Source: Lunularia cruciata
Lineage: Eukaryota; Streptophyta; Marchantiopsida; Lunulariales; Lunulariaceae
Assembly: GCA_948567375.1 (NCBI GenBank)
Contig: OX419758.1
Coordinates: 43,601,473-43,665,472 of the forward strand
Direction of reading: 5' to 3'
DNA length: 64,000 bases
Each line of letters starts with the position of its first letter. Position 1 is the first letter of the stretch. Shown here piece after piece: positions 26,201-38,153 of the stretch. The position numbers and the translations under genes are program-made. The notes under the pieces are model-generated. The model did not search any database and was not told the DNA's origin. It worked only from the letters and a program-made list of their open reading frames with translations.

Positions 26201-29200
26201 GAAGAGGGAAACAATTTGATGGCCAAAACACCCGTAAATTCATATGGGATGTCCCATTAAACATCCGTTGAAACTCTCCGATACGGGCACTGCTGTACAA
26301 CAGATAGATGAAGAATAAGATCCTCATCATCATATCCTACACATTTTTAATCAGATTGATGGATAGATCGAATTCAGATATCTTGAAGTAAGAAATGAAT
26401 AATTCTGAAAACCTTTTTTACCAACTACTATTGATCAATTAGAACAAAGCGTTACAAAATGTGTTATATCTATGTTTGTGGTTATTACGAGGTCATAGTG
26501 GACAACCTTAGCAACCCGTTCACCCACAAATTAAATATAGCATCCTTGGTAAGACAAGGAAAGTCGCATCTGCTTCTAAATATAAATCCTTCTAGTTCTA
26601 CCCGTGCGGTAGAAATCAAGCAATCATATCTTCAGAACAAGCTCTTTCTTTCGAATAACGCAAATGATTATCAACTCAACCTCTTCTCTTACAAATGTCG
26701 TATACGCTTCCTCTCGTTGAATAAAACTGGCTTGAAAGCATTAGCTTATTTGAACTTGGAAGTTGATATAAAAAGTAGGCAGAATATAACAAGAATATAG
26801 TTTGACATTTAAATGTTAACATCATGAATCAATGATTTAGAGTCGGTCTCGGCTACCCTCTCCAGGTCCCATCTCTGTAATTGTGTGCACAGAGATGGGA
26901 CCTGGAGAGGGTAACTATTTTTGCATTTTATCTCTGCTATAATAGTGTTAGTATTGAATCTTACAACATGCCGGCTGCAAATTTGATGCCCTAGTGATTT
27001 TGGTCATTGCAACATTTCTTGTTTTCGAACGACCTAATGTGGGTCATTTAGACGGGCAGCCTTGTACGTATTCCACCGTGGGAATTTCCTTTTCTTGTTT
27101 CGAATTCGTCTTTCCCTACCTCGTAGCAGGCGGCCGCCACGGTGTAAACGTGGAAGGTGTCGTCCACGAAACGGCTCTCTCAAGTCATACGGTGTCCATC
27201 GATCCGTAGGGCATCTAGATCGGGAAGTTACTTCCGTTATCGAAAGGCTTCTAACGGAGTTTTGAGTTGCAGTTGAGGTCCCATAGATTTCAGCAAGATA
27301 TTGAGTAACTCATTACTGCGTTGGAAGTCAACGAACTACAGAACTGGATGAGCCCAGAAGGTCACTGGAACCCAGGTGCCCGTACTTGTACTAACTTCCC
27401 TACACGCCATAGCACGTGCAACCGCCGATCCCGGTTACCTATTCTTTGAAGTTTGCGAAGCTTTGCGCGATAGAAGTCTACAACTGCAAGGAGAGTTGGA
27501 CAGGCGAATCAATATATATGTGATGGGAATTTTGAATTTTAGCACGACGAAAGCATCACCGACACTGAAAGGCCACCAGATTTCTACACGTATGTCGTTG
27601 TAAAGAGACAAAGTTGAGTGTTTCTACTGAGTTTCTCAAGAGCACGACCAAGTAAATCGTAGTATTTTAGCGGGTTCATGTTGACTGAGAAGACCTTCAA
27701 TTTCAAAGTAATTTGCTTATTTGATTGTGCCAGAGAGAGGCGTGGGGCTATATCTGTAGCATAGACAAAGTTAGCTAGATGGATGTGTGGTCCTTCTTGG
27801 ATCATTTGTCAGAAAAGAAGATAAATAAATAAAGTGCCCCGAAAGAAAGGGTAGACATTTGTTAGGCTTTTATTTTCCCGCTGGCCATAATACTTCCTCT
27901 TATCTTCTTGTTCTAGGTTTACTGTGGGGATTCCAATAACAGAGGACCCTCAATAAAGGGTTAATGTATGGACTCCAGGTTTTGATGACTCTAGTTGTGA
28001 TATTGGAGGCTTTTGTGACAGTTCTTTTAACAAAGTTGTTTTTTCGTTCCATTCTGTGGCACATGTTTTTGACTGAAGGATAAGGTCTGTGTATTCCAAG
28101 GGCTCTAATGAATCTGTGGAGGCATAAAATTACCCTTTTTCATGTCAAGATAACTAAAGTTGAGAGAGTTTTTATTTAGCCTCGCTAATTGTAACTGTAC
28201 AAATAAAACAGAATTAAATTTATAATATTTTATTTTATTTTATGAATTCAGGATAAATTATAAGACCAAAATTCATCTAAAAGGATTTTCTTTTCTACTT
28301 TCTTTTCATTATTTTTGTTTAATTTTTTATCACTTATAATAATAATAAATAAATTTATAAATTTATAATAAATGATTATTATACTTGAGGATTCAAGTAG
28401 AGCAATGAAGAATACCAAAATTGTGATTAGAAGAAAGATGAGTCTTTTGAACTTTTCTAGTTTAATATTTTATTAATTTATGAGGACTCTAGTTGTATGA
28501 GATTGTGGAACAACTAACTAAAGTATATTATATTTTGGTATTAGAAATTTAAGTATCAAATTTATCTGGAAACTAAAATAATTAAAATTCTATTCAGTAT
28601 TTTAAATTATTGCAATTTTTTATGTATCTGTTGATATAGAAATTTAAAATTAAATTTTAATTTCTTTGAATCATAAAGTAGATACACTCGCTGTGTGTAA
28701 ATAAAAGTATTGGTATAACAAGGTCTTAAAATTCTTACATGCTCTAGGTCCAGTTAAATATAGTGAAAGGGTTTAGGCCAGTCTAAGGTAGATTGGCCTA
28801 AATGTTATACCCAAATTTGAATATACTTGTGCGGAGATATCTATGTTAATTACTGTGTTTAGAATAGCTTGAGTAGTAAAAGTGGCTTGAACAGTAAAGG
28901 ATCCTCTTGAATAGCTTTATTAGAAGCCCACTAGAAGACGATTTCAACAATCTCCTGCTTCAGATTGGTGTACCATCTAGTAGTGATAGAGGTTATACCT
29001 TTATATCTATATCCTATATTATTAATTTAGATTCTCGAAAGGATGAAGATGTCAAAGTATTAAAACTTGTTTAAATAAATATATCTACTTCTTTTATTAG
29101 TATACGTCTAACTTAATGCAATTGGGTTTCCAATAATGGAGTAGTTTAGCAGTTTTCCAATATATGTTCAGATTATGTAACTCTTATTCCTTCAAAACTT

Positions 29201-29767
29201 ATTAAGCCAAACATCTAAATAAAAGAAATTTGAAGTGTAACTATTCAAAATTATAATTTTATTTATAATATATGAAAAATTGACTAGCTTATATAGAATT
29301 TTATTTTCTAAATGTTAAAAAAAGATCTTATATATGGATACTCAAACATATTCTCAAGTATTTTCTTTATTATGATTGATATCAACATATCAAACATATT
29401 CTAAATAGTCTGTTTATTTTAGATACTATCAAAACATTTATCTCAAGATGCAATAGATACGAAATATCTGTAGCAATGAAAATGTCACCAAGTCATTTAA
29501 ATTATTTTATAACCCATTCCCTAATTTTTAGTTGTCCTTGTAAATCAAATTAATGATCATTGAAATACTTCTTTTGCTTCTATTAGAGTACAAAAGTTGG
29601 ATTTTACAACTGGATAAAATCACAATAAACCCAAATTCTATGTAAAAAAAATCTTAAAGTACAAATTTACTTGAAACTTATAAGAAAAGAAATAAGTAAG
29701 TACAAATCCTAATTGATATAGAAATTCAACAAAAATGTTCACATTTGTGACATGGGATAGTCTAGTC
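23216..29767. other. Long intergenic stretch, no gene recognised
   Basis: From about 23,200 to 27,830 the composition is balanced and looks single-copy. From 28,150 to 29,740 it is strongly AT-rich. Frames such as 26,459-26,800 and 27,376-27,603 have no recognisable domain, splice context or family. A perfect hairpin at 26,854-26,913 is listed separately. Confidence 0.45.
26854..26913. repeat. Perfect 25-bp inverted repeat with 10-nt loop
   Basis: The left arm 26,854-26,878 (TACCCTCTCCAGGTCCCATC, then TCTGT) is exactly complementary to the right arm 26,889-26,913. The loop is AATTGTGTGC. There is no flanking transposon and no open frame across it. It could be a very small foldback, part of a small-RNA locus, or an assembly snap-back artefact. 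Confidence 0.9.
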
Positions 29768-29801
29768 AAGACGGGTTCACGTAACGATATGAACCCGTCT
29801 T
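29768..29801. repeat. 12-bp inverted repeat with 10-nt loop
   Basis: AAGACGGGTTCA (29,768-29,779) pairs perfectly with TGAACCCGTCTT (29,790-29,801). It sits exactly where AT-rich DNA gives way to a GC-richer block extending to about 30,130. Confidence 0.85.
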
Positions 29802-30187
29802 CAGGGAACCTCTTTCCCTTTCTTCCTCGCCTTGAGTCTCCTGTTTTGGCTTCGGCCTTCCGTCTAGGCTCGCCTAGTAGTCGCCCTTCACGTTTCCCGT
29901 ACCCTCTTTCACCTCCTGTATCCGGTTGTCACATGCTCGCGTACTTTTCCTTCTCTGGTGTTTCCCGGTAGTTCTTTCTTGCTTCCGTTGCCCCGGTTCT
30001 CAGCTGCGCCTGTTTAGACGTCTCGCCGCCATTACGCCTCCGGGATATTACCGGTTTGTATCTGGCCTCTGGCCGCTATCCATTATAAAGATGATCGGGC
30101 CTCTGTCTCTATTTGGAAGGAAAAAGAAATAATGGCTAAAGTATGCTGCCTTAAGACCGAAGTGTACGGCCGATAATTGGATGCAAT

Positions 30188-30620
30188 TGTCTCATTCAGT
30201 GATTTAGTCATTTGGTCACGTTCTGTTCACCGCGGTGAACCTCAAATTGGATGCTCAAAGGCATGTAACACATGACACCTGAAGTACCTCTTACAAGTAA
30301 TCTTTAAAGATCCGTTGACTTTTCTACACTGAAGTAATAATCAGTAAAGCTAAAGAGCTGCGCATGAACAGTAACATAAAAAGGTTGTCGATTTCCCTTA
30401 TTATAATCTCACTCCAGATCTAACCCCATGTTGAAAAGACAAAGATATTGATGCAGCTCTTTAGCTTTCCTGATTATTACTTCAGCAATTCAGGTATGAA
30501 GTCAAGATATTTCCAGATCACTTTTAAGAGGTACTTCAGTTGTCATTTGTGGAACATGCCATTTCGAGGATCCACATTGAGGTTCATCGCAGTGAACAGA
30601 GCGTAACTAAATGAGACGAT
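30188..30620. repeat. Large imperfect foldback (arms about 170-175 bp)
   Basis: The left arm (about 30,188-30,362) and right arm (about 30,452-30,620) are inverted copies along their whole length. The inner part is near-perfect: GCAGCTCTTTAGCTTT then CTGATTATTACTTCAG on the right arm matches the left arm with one mismatch over about 33 bp. Other conserved blocks are TGAAGTACCTCTTA and GTTCACCGCGGTGAACCTCAA / GTTCACTGCGATGAACCTCAA. The loop is about 90 bp. No transposase is present; it could be a non-autonomous foldback/MITE or a hairpin small-RNA precursor. Confidence 0.85.
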
Positions 30621-33224
30621 TCTTGTTGTGAAGTTTGAGTAAATTATTAAGATAATTTGAATTAGCAACTAACGGATTAATTCAAACCTGGCGAGTTTAG
30701 GACCACCCAGTACGGCGATTCAACTTCGAGATCTTGTGGTCGAAAGCTCGTAACTCCTATAATAGACTGACGATGGAACTTAGAAACTTCAACGAAAACG
30801 AAATGCGAATGAGAAAGTAGGTAAATGGACATGGATCCCTCCCCCCTGCAGGAATAAGAGGAGCATCAAGATGACCTAACTGCCAGAATCATGCCTCGTA
30901 AATTAACAGGGACATACCCATCTGGAGGGCAAATCGAAGGCCCGCAAACTCCAATCTGCATAGGTAAGATAATAAAGGAAGAAAGTATCACGGACAGGAC
31001 TAGAAGGTCCACCATAATTAGAGTAGTAGCATGTGCAATTCGCGCAGACAGTACAAAGTAGGTGACAACAAAACTAGAAAGAAAAAGGAGAAAATGGAAA
31101 GTTTTTTTTTTTTTAATAAAGTACCACCGTTGGAAAGTACCACTGTTGATACTTAAGGGATATCCTCAGAACACCCGGAAAGTATAGCCGCACCGGCCAA
31201 ATTAAGTCAGTACTTAATAACTGGTCCGAATGCTGCCCTTATTTCCTGTTTGCTGGGAGCCACCACAGTGCCGCATTGGAAAGAAGTAAAGCCGGGTGAG
31301 ACGAAACTAAAGGCGCTAAACGTACCCGCCACTACCTTAGGCTATATTTATGCTTTAGCGTATAGATGGTTATGTGTCTATATCCAAACGTATCCAGTGA
31401 CAGTTTAGGATGGCAGCTTCATCACCGCCTTGCAGAGATACGAGATTGATACGTAGGTTTCACTGTATTCTTGTCTATGTCATTGATCATAATTAACGTG
31501 CTAGTAAAACATGTCTCATCGATACAAATCTTGTTCTATCATACTTGTTTGATAATTAAAAAATGGAGATGGAAACGTATGCAGGATGTCGAGACATGCC
31601 AAAGATTGATATCTGTATGACATTACAGTCTCTCAATAAAAGACACTATATCTCTGATATTTGTTGCTTACTACGATCAAATTTTTTTTAAGAGATTTTG
31701 TTTATGATAACATCTGGCAAATGATTGGATATGGCAGTGCGTATTTGCTTGTCCATCTCTGTGGGGTATAGAAATCCAATGACAGGGTGTCATCAAACCT
31801 CTGCTGGAAGCAATATGAGCATCTCCTGATAGTAGCAATATATTTCGCAAATAGTAATTTGAAAAATATATCAGTCAAGTAATCGGTCCGTTTGTACACG
31901 TGCCTGTTTTCTTTTAAGTCGTCATGTTTCGCTCTTTATCTCGTGTGCTCGGTCGTTAATTTTCTCATAGTTGCTAACATGTTCACTGGCCAAAAAGATG
32001 AACCTACTTCTTGCTCGAAGAATTTTTAAATCCTAATTCACAGAGAGAAAGTCAAATGAAAATGACTGATTCTTGACGAACCTCTTGATACACCAGAAAC
32101 CCGATTGAGGCGTATCTGATCTGAATCAAGTACAACACCCGTCCTGCATAGATGAAAATGCTGATCGGGAAATTTTCGTTCTTTGATCCCTCCCTTGTGC
32201 ATCCAAAGTCTTATTCTCGTCCAGTTCTTTAACTTCGTTTAGAAATAACTCAATCACTCACGAGCAATGCCATCCAATAACTACTCATCGTAGGACAATA
32301 CTGCTATACGGCTCCGCTAACGTGAGGTAGCTCCGTTTCAACTAAGGAGATGAAAACACCGAGCGATCATGGTAACTGGAAATCTATTTACGGAGGAACG
32401 GCTAGCTAACGTACGAAGAGCCAGACTTTTCTATTCCGACCAAGAAAAGGTCCATCGGTTTCATCGAAGGCCGAGAACGGAGAAACACTGGATATAGTTT
32501 CTCGGTCTACATCCAGACTCTATCGGCTGACAAAGAATCTGCAACGTGTCAGTTTATATGCGGAGGTTCGGACATGGCCTGCTACAAGGAGGACCCGCAT
32601 GGTTTCAGCATACTTCGAAGAGCCGTTGATTGATCGTGACGCTAGAGCGAGAGCGCGACTCCAATACCGTGAGTCGTTAGATGATCTCGAGAACACTTCC
32701 TAAAGTCTCGAGTTCTGATTGAATGTAGCAGGGTCGAAGTAACCGGGAGCCGCCACGTGGTGCGGTGAATGGTAATAATAATCATGAGGCTAGAGGAGAA
32801 ATAGGAAGACCTTAACTTACGATACGGCAAGCATATGGCGCGAACGCGATGTATAGTACACTTAAGAGCTTACATGGACGGCCCGATAGCAAACACTTTA
32901 ACAACCGCTCCCTTGTTTCTAGAGGCAAAAAGTGAGGAAGGGGAGGGAGAGTAAAGACCAGAGACGGGGTTCGAAAGGAAAGGAAAGGGGAGGAGAAGAA
33001 GAGGAGCAGGAAAGAAGGAATTTGAGAACAGAGGAGGGAGGAAAGACGAAGAAGAAACAGGGGTGGGGGAGACGGGAGAACACTGTGAGGATAACAGGGG
33101 TAGGAACGTTCTGAGGACAAGCAAGGAGGAGGAAGCGAAGTGGAAATTGAACATAAATTTCGGAAGGTGGGAAGGTAAGGTAACGATCGAAATCGGAAGT
33201 ATTAGCAGGTGATCGTGGGTGTAC
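30621..33224. promoter_or_regulatory. Upstream region of the hydrolase gene, with GA-rich leader
   Basis: No gene is recognised between the foldback and the hydrolase start. The last 300 bases (about 32,930-33,150) are strongly purine-rich on the plus strand (GGGGAGGAGAAGAAGAGGAG-like), typical of a plant promoter or 5' UTR tract. A clear TATA box could not be assigned. Minus-strand frames in this stretch only mirror the GA tract. Confidence 0.4.
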
Positions 33225-36200
33225 ATGGAGATAGTGAAGATGCATCATCCACATCAGGCTGCAGCAGCAGCAGCAACTGCGGTGATGGTATCAAGTAGTG
33301 GTAGCGGGGTGAAGAGAATATCCTTTATGAATGTCTTTGCGACAACCAGGGAAGTGACATTTCCCCTCAGAGCGATCAGGACATTAGCGTTTGCAATTTC
33401 CTCTCTCGCGTCGTTCATTCCTGTGTGGAAATTGTACCTCCCTGGCTACTGGTTGCCCAAGGTCTCGTTGGATTTGAGGTACAGGTTCTTTACCACGCAA
33501 GCGAAATCTTCTGCCAGCAGCAATCCGCTGCAATCTGCTAGCGTGAAGGCGCACAATGAAGAAAATGACCCGCTAGTGAGACGGAGTTTAGCTCAGATTG
33601 CTCAAGCTCTGTGTGCGGAGACACTGGTCACTGAACGGCGAGTGTGCTCATTCGTCAACTCGCGCAAACAGACAATGTTCACGCAGTCATGGATTCCTGC
33701 ATCAGCAGAGAACATGAAGTGAGTATCTGCAAACAATTCCTACTACCTGCCTTCGAGTTGTTTCTATTTCGTAGATTTGTTCACTCAGATTAAGCTTTGC
33801 ACAAATTCCGGATTGTTCGATGTCATAGTTGATTCTGAAGATCTTTGTGTTTTGATATCCCTCCACACAATTGCCGCATCCGTTAGGACTCGAAATTGAG
33901 TTTGTCCGTTGGCATCATGAAATGTAGTCCCAACAAAATAACGTTAGTCTGTTGTCCATATCCATAAACTTTTTGCGCGTTTGAGAGGACAGGGTTTGGA
34001 AAAGAAGCGCTGACTCAGAGATTATAGTTTTCAACGAATGGATTATATTAACCTATGGAAGATCTTGCCGAATTTGATTCCCGGATTGGAAGTAGAACCT
34101 CTTCTTCGAGGTGTAGAGCATGCCGTTCAGCTTGAACTTTCCTCTTCCAGTTTTCGATATTTTGGCGCTGCAATGAGGATTCCTTCATGGTCTAATAACG
34201 TCGATACCTTAAATTGGTTTGCCATCAGGATTTCAAAACCTAGTTTGTAGGAGGTGGACTGCTCAATGTTACTTGTCCAAGCGGGTTGTTCTTTGCAACG
34301 ACCGTCAACTGAAACTTGGCTGTACCATCGACGCAAAAAGAGATTTGGTTGTCTTGTATTTGTACACCGAAGAGTCGTGTCTCACAGCTTCCCTGCTAGG
34401 GTTGTGCTTATGTGCTTAGGTCTCTTTCAATGAATACTGACTCCGTTAATATGCGATTGTTGGCGTTGAGTTTGCAGAGGACTGGTCATACTTCTGCATG
34501 GGTTAAATGAACACAGGTATCCATTCGTAACTGATGTCCAAGTATATAGAGATAGATAATGAATGATTCCTTGACATCCAGAAGAACTGCAATTTGAGCG
34601 TGTGATGGAGGTGTTCATGGCAATTGCACAAGTTGCTAAGCTTATAAAACTCGTGATGTGTATATTATTGTGTTTGCAGCGGGAGATATGCGTACTTTGC
34701 AAGCCAGTTAAACGTAGAAGGATATGGAGTTTTTGGCATGGACTGGATCGGTAAGGATTATAGTTGTTTTGGGAGTAAAGTATTTCTGCGACACTGTTGG
34801 CATTCTAGTACTTTGTGCAATCTTAGGAATTCCGAGGGCTGATGAACGAATTATCGCTGTTCAGGTCACGGTGGTAGTGATGGACTTCACGGCTATGTTG
34901 AGTCGCTTGATCATGTGGTGCAGGACACGGTAAGCAGAAGCGCCTTCTATAACTATATCCTGCCTTTTGTTTCCTTTTTCATGAGGTGTTTCCAGCTGAA
35001 TTTCTCAATTGTGCCGCAGCTTATGGGAATTGATCACTCCGTCAGTCGTGAGGTATTGCCGCTGTATGTCACAAACATTTCCCGTCCTATGTCGCCGAAG
35101 AGTTTTTGTTCAAAACCATTGACATTAGAGCTCCTCATGAATGCCTGGAAGTTGTACAAGTGGTACATGCTCACATTGATGCATGGTTTCCGTTTCGCAA
35201 TTCAGAATTTCTACATGAAGCAAGTCATTCGCAAATATCCAGGTCTTCCCGTTTTCCTCTTCGGACACTCAACAGGTGGTGCCATTGCTTTGAAGGTACC
35301 TATTCCTCTACACTACGCTCTCTACCCCTCACCTTCTGTCGTTTCTGCGTTAAACATGGTTTAATGTTACTGCTGGGGACTTCCGGTTTTATGCAATGTT
35401 CCAACTGCAGAACCATCTGTCTTGATTGCAGACTACATTCATGGCGGGTGAAGACACGATGTTGAAAGGCGTTGTTCTCACATCCCCTGCGGTCCGAGTG
35501 AAGCCGGCTCACCCGCTTGTCGCTGTAAGTTCTGAATTTCCAGCTCCGCGTGTTAACTGGGTCCTGGGTAATCCCACAATTGATGGAGAAATCATGAGGC
35601 GAAGATCTACCCATTCAGCACTCTTCGTCCAATTGGGTCCACTTCCACTTGAATAGTAGTCTAGCTCAGTCCCACGACCACCTGTGATTCTAGTGGTAGT
35701 TGGCTGGTCGGTAGTTCGTTTCTTCGCCCATTGAAATTCTCCTTCCAATTCCTCCAGAGAGCCCACGACAAACCAGACGCAAGAAAGAATTGGAGCTGGG
35801 TGTGACGAACCCGCACCGTAAAGCTCACTACAGTCCAGTCTGTCCATTGTGGGTTTGGCTCACCCCATGGATGAGGAGTGTTATTACTACTTGACTGCAG
35901 TCTCACTTCCTCCTCTGGTTTTACCTCGAGGGTGCAATACATGTGGACATCTGGCAGGCTGACTTACGTGAGGTGGTTGGGTTGTGGCAGGCTTTGGCTC
36001 CAATATTTTCATTTCTCCTACCACGCTATCAGTTCAAGGGGGCAGCGCGGTCTGGTGTTACTGTGTCGCGAGACCCTCTGGCGCTGGCCGCGAAGTACAG
36101 CGACCGGCTTGTATACACCGGGCCTGTCCGCATCCGAACGGGGACCGAAATCTTAAGACTGGGCGCGTTCTTAACAAAGAATCTCGAAAAGGTAACGACC

Positions 36201-36398
36201 CCGTTCCTTGTGATGCACGGCTCGCAGGATCAGGTCACGGACCCCGATGGATCGCGGGAACTGTTCACCAGGGCTTCATCGCTTCACAAGAACATTCAGA
36301 TCTATGACGGCCTCCTGCACGACCTGCTCTTCGAGTACGAAAAGGACGAAATCATTCGCGACATCATCCAGTGGTTGGACTCTCGGGTGCAGCAGTAG
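33225..36398 (+). CDS. Monoacylglycerol lipase / caffeoylshikimate-esterase-like alpha/beta hydrolase
   Basis: Seven exons with GT-AG introns give 419 residues: 33,225-33,718; 34,478-34,516; 34,680-34,750; 34,865-34,929; 35,206-35,295; 35,432-35,524; 35,991-36,398. The joined length is divisible by three and the phases agree at every junction. The serine-hydrolase fold shows HGLNEHSGRY (oxyanion HG at 172-173), GMDWIGHGGSDG (about 196-208) and the nucleophile elbow GHSTGG with Ser245. Asp368 (VTDPDGS) and His394 (LLHDLLFE) complete the triad. The family cleaves monoacylglycerols or lignin-pathway esters; motifs do not decide which. The N-terminal 164 residues include a poly-Ala tract coded by GCA repeats and a hydrophobic stretch at about 50-75, perhaps a membrane anchor or targeting region. 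The first ATG in frame was chosen as start; an in-frame GTG lies two codons upstream. It is convergent with the 6-phosphogluconolactonase gene. Confidence 0.92.
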
Positions 36399-38153
36399 CT
36401 GATTCATTCATTAATTTCATCCCTATAATCTCTGTTCATTTCTAGGATTATTTCATCTCAGACTAGGATCATCGATGTGATATTCTGAACTTGTGACTTG
36501 ATTACCTTACGTAAAAGTCATCATCATCATGCATAGAGTAGTGCACTACAACAAACCTGCTCGACCCCCAACAAAGGATTTGTACAGAACCCGGGCATGT
36601 GTGGTTAGTTCGCTGGTTGATTGTGGTTCGTGTTCACCAACTGGGTTTGATGCGGTAGCTGTAGACGAAGAAATACTGAACCACTTCTTCGTCATGCTGC
36701 TCATTCTTGCTTCTCGAATCAGGGGTAAAAAAGTCTATTGAGTGGGGTGAGGTTTAGATCTGATCTAGGAGTTGAGTAATGCGACCCGGTCAGAGTTTTA
36801 TATAGCAAGCAAGTCAGCCGAGCCTCTCGTAGTTAAGTCAGGGCTTGTGCAATGTCAATAGAAACAAACATTTAATGGTGAGGAGAGGAGAGAAGAGGAG
36901 AGAAGAAATCGAGGGCAGTAGCAAATATGTAAGTTACAGAGTCCAGCACATGTCTGCAGTCCAGTTCGGTGTTCTGAGTCATATAGAAGTGCTGGCACCA
37001 GCTACTGCCCCTACTGAATAGCGTCTTCTGACTGTTGTTGAGAAGAGCTTCTTTTTGTACCATGTACTTTGCAGGCGAAATATAAAGTTGTAAATTTTAA
37101 GGAGTAATTTACCAAGAAAACATTGTCCTTCATTGTGTATGTGGGAAGCCAGTAGTATCGGGGCAGAAGCTACTTCTTATCCTCCAGAAATGTCCTTTCC
37201 CTTACACCAAAAGTAATCTCCCACTTCTGCGGTGTAGAAAATTGGTTCGTAGATAGAGGTTTCTGCCGTAAACAGTGAGTGTCTGGAAGTTGGACTATGT
37301 AGCCGGATGTCTCGCAGTGTAGCGATACCTTATTTCCTCCCAACTAACTGGTATAGTAGTGTCTGTGATGGCGTGTTTCGAATCTTGCGAGCCCTAAACT
37401 TAAGGCCAATGCGACACTCATGCGGAACCTCGTGTTTCTCCCTGCATGATCAATGTCTACATATCTTGTATTGCATGATTTATTGGATTGCTGTGCACAT
37501 ACTCCTCAAATGCGCAGGAGAAACCTCAAAGACGTCTAGAAACTGTATACCCATTGACTTCTCAGCCAAGATTTGAATTGACAGTATCACTTGGACATGA
37601 GCACCGGTCTGCGCTTTTCTTTGACAACGCAAGCTTTGTGGAAGATTCTGCGTGGGGACGGGATGTCTAATCGCGCATTTGTACTCAGTGAAACCCTTAT
37701 GCCCTAGGTAGATACACATGGAGTACCCATCAGGTAAAGCGAAAGATTAAAGCGAGGAGCACTTCAAAAGCGTATGACTTGCAGATATATAATCCGTAAA
37801 AGTTTGAGGTGGTGTCTCAAACTTTTCACCGATTATGGAATGGAACGGGACGGGGCTTTAGAGGTGATACTCCTACAAATATCTTCAAGGATTTTCATTA
37901 ATTGAAGGGACCCTTATTCAGCGAGATGACCATAAAATTACTTACAAAAGATCATATTTTCTCATTATATTTCCATTCCACGATGTGACGGGTCTGTTCG
38001 CAAGATGTTCAGGAGATTTTCCCCAACTTATGATGGACTAGGGTTTCCCAGCCTACCCGCTAGAAGGAACCTTCAAAACTCGAAGTAGATCTCCCTGAGT
38101 GTGTTTCAGAGACTATATCAAGCAGCTCCCTGACCAGAATTGACACCAACTCT
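36399..38153. other. Intergenic region between two convergent genes
   Basis: It holds the 3' ends of both host genes; UTR limits cannot be fixed by eye. Short frames here (for example 36,529-36,741 and 37,307-37,576) have no family features. A short hairpin at 37,798-37,826 is listed separately. Confidence 0.6.
37798..37826. repeat. 11-bp inverted repeat between convergent genes
   Basis: AAAAGTTTGAG, loop GTGGTGT, CTCAAACTTTT. It lies about 330 bp past the 6-phosphogluconolactonase stop codon. A role in transcript 3' ends is possible but not shown. Confidence 0.6.

Noticed and set aside
26459-26800. 113-codon frame in the 23-28 kb region
   Set aside because: No domain, no splice partners, and codon use typical of chance frames in balanced-composition DNA.
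27376-27603. 75-codon frame in a GC-richer patch
   Set aside because: No recognised family and no neighbouring exons with matching phase.
32642-33254. Overlapping minus-strand frames upstream of the hydrolase
   Set aside because: They mirror the GA-rich leader and overlap the true first exon; low-complexity Ser/Pro/Leu peptides with no family.
34930-35205. Extra exon of the hydrolase in intron 4 (long open frame 34,915-35,364)
   Set aside because: Joining 34,929 directly to 35,206 keeps phase and family spacing between DT and PGLPVFLFGHS; the extra sequence has no match to the family.
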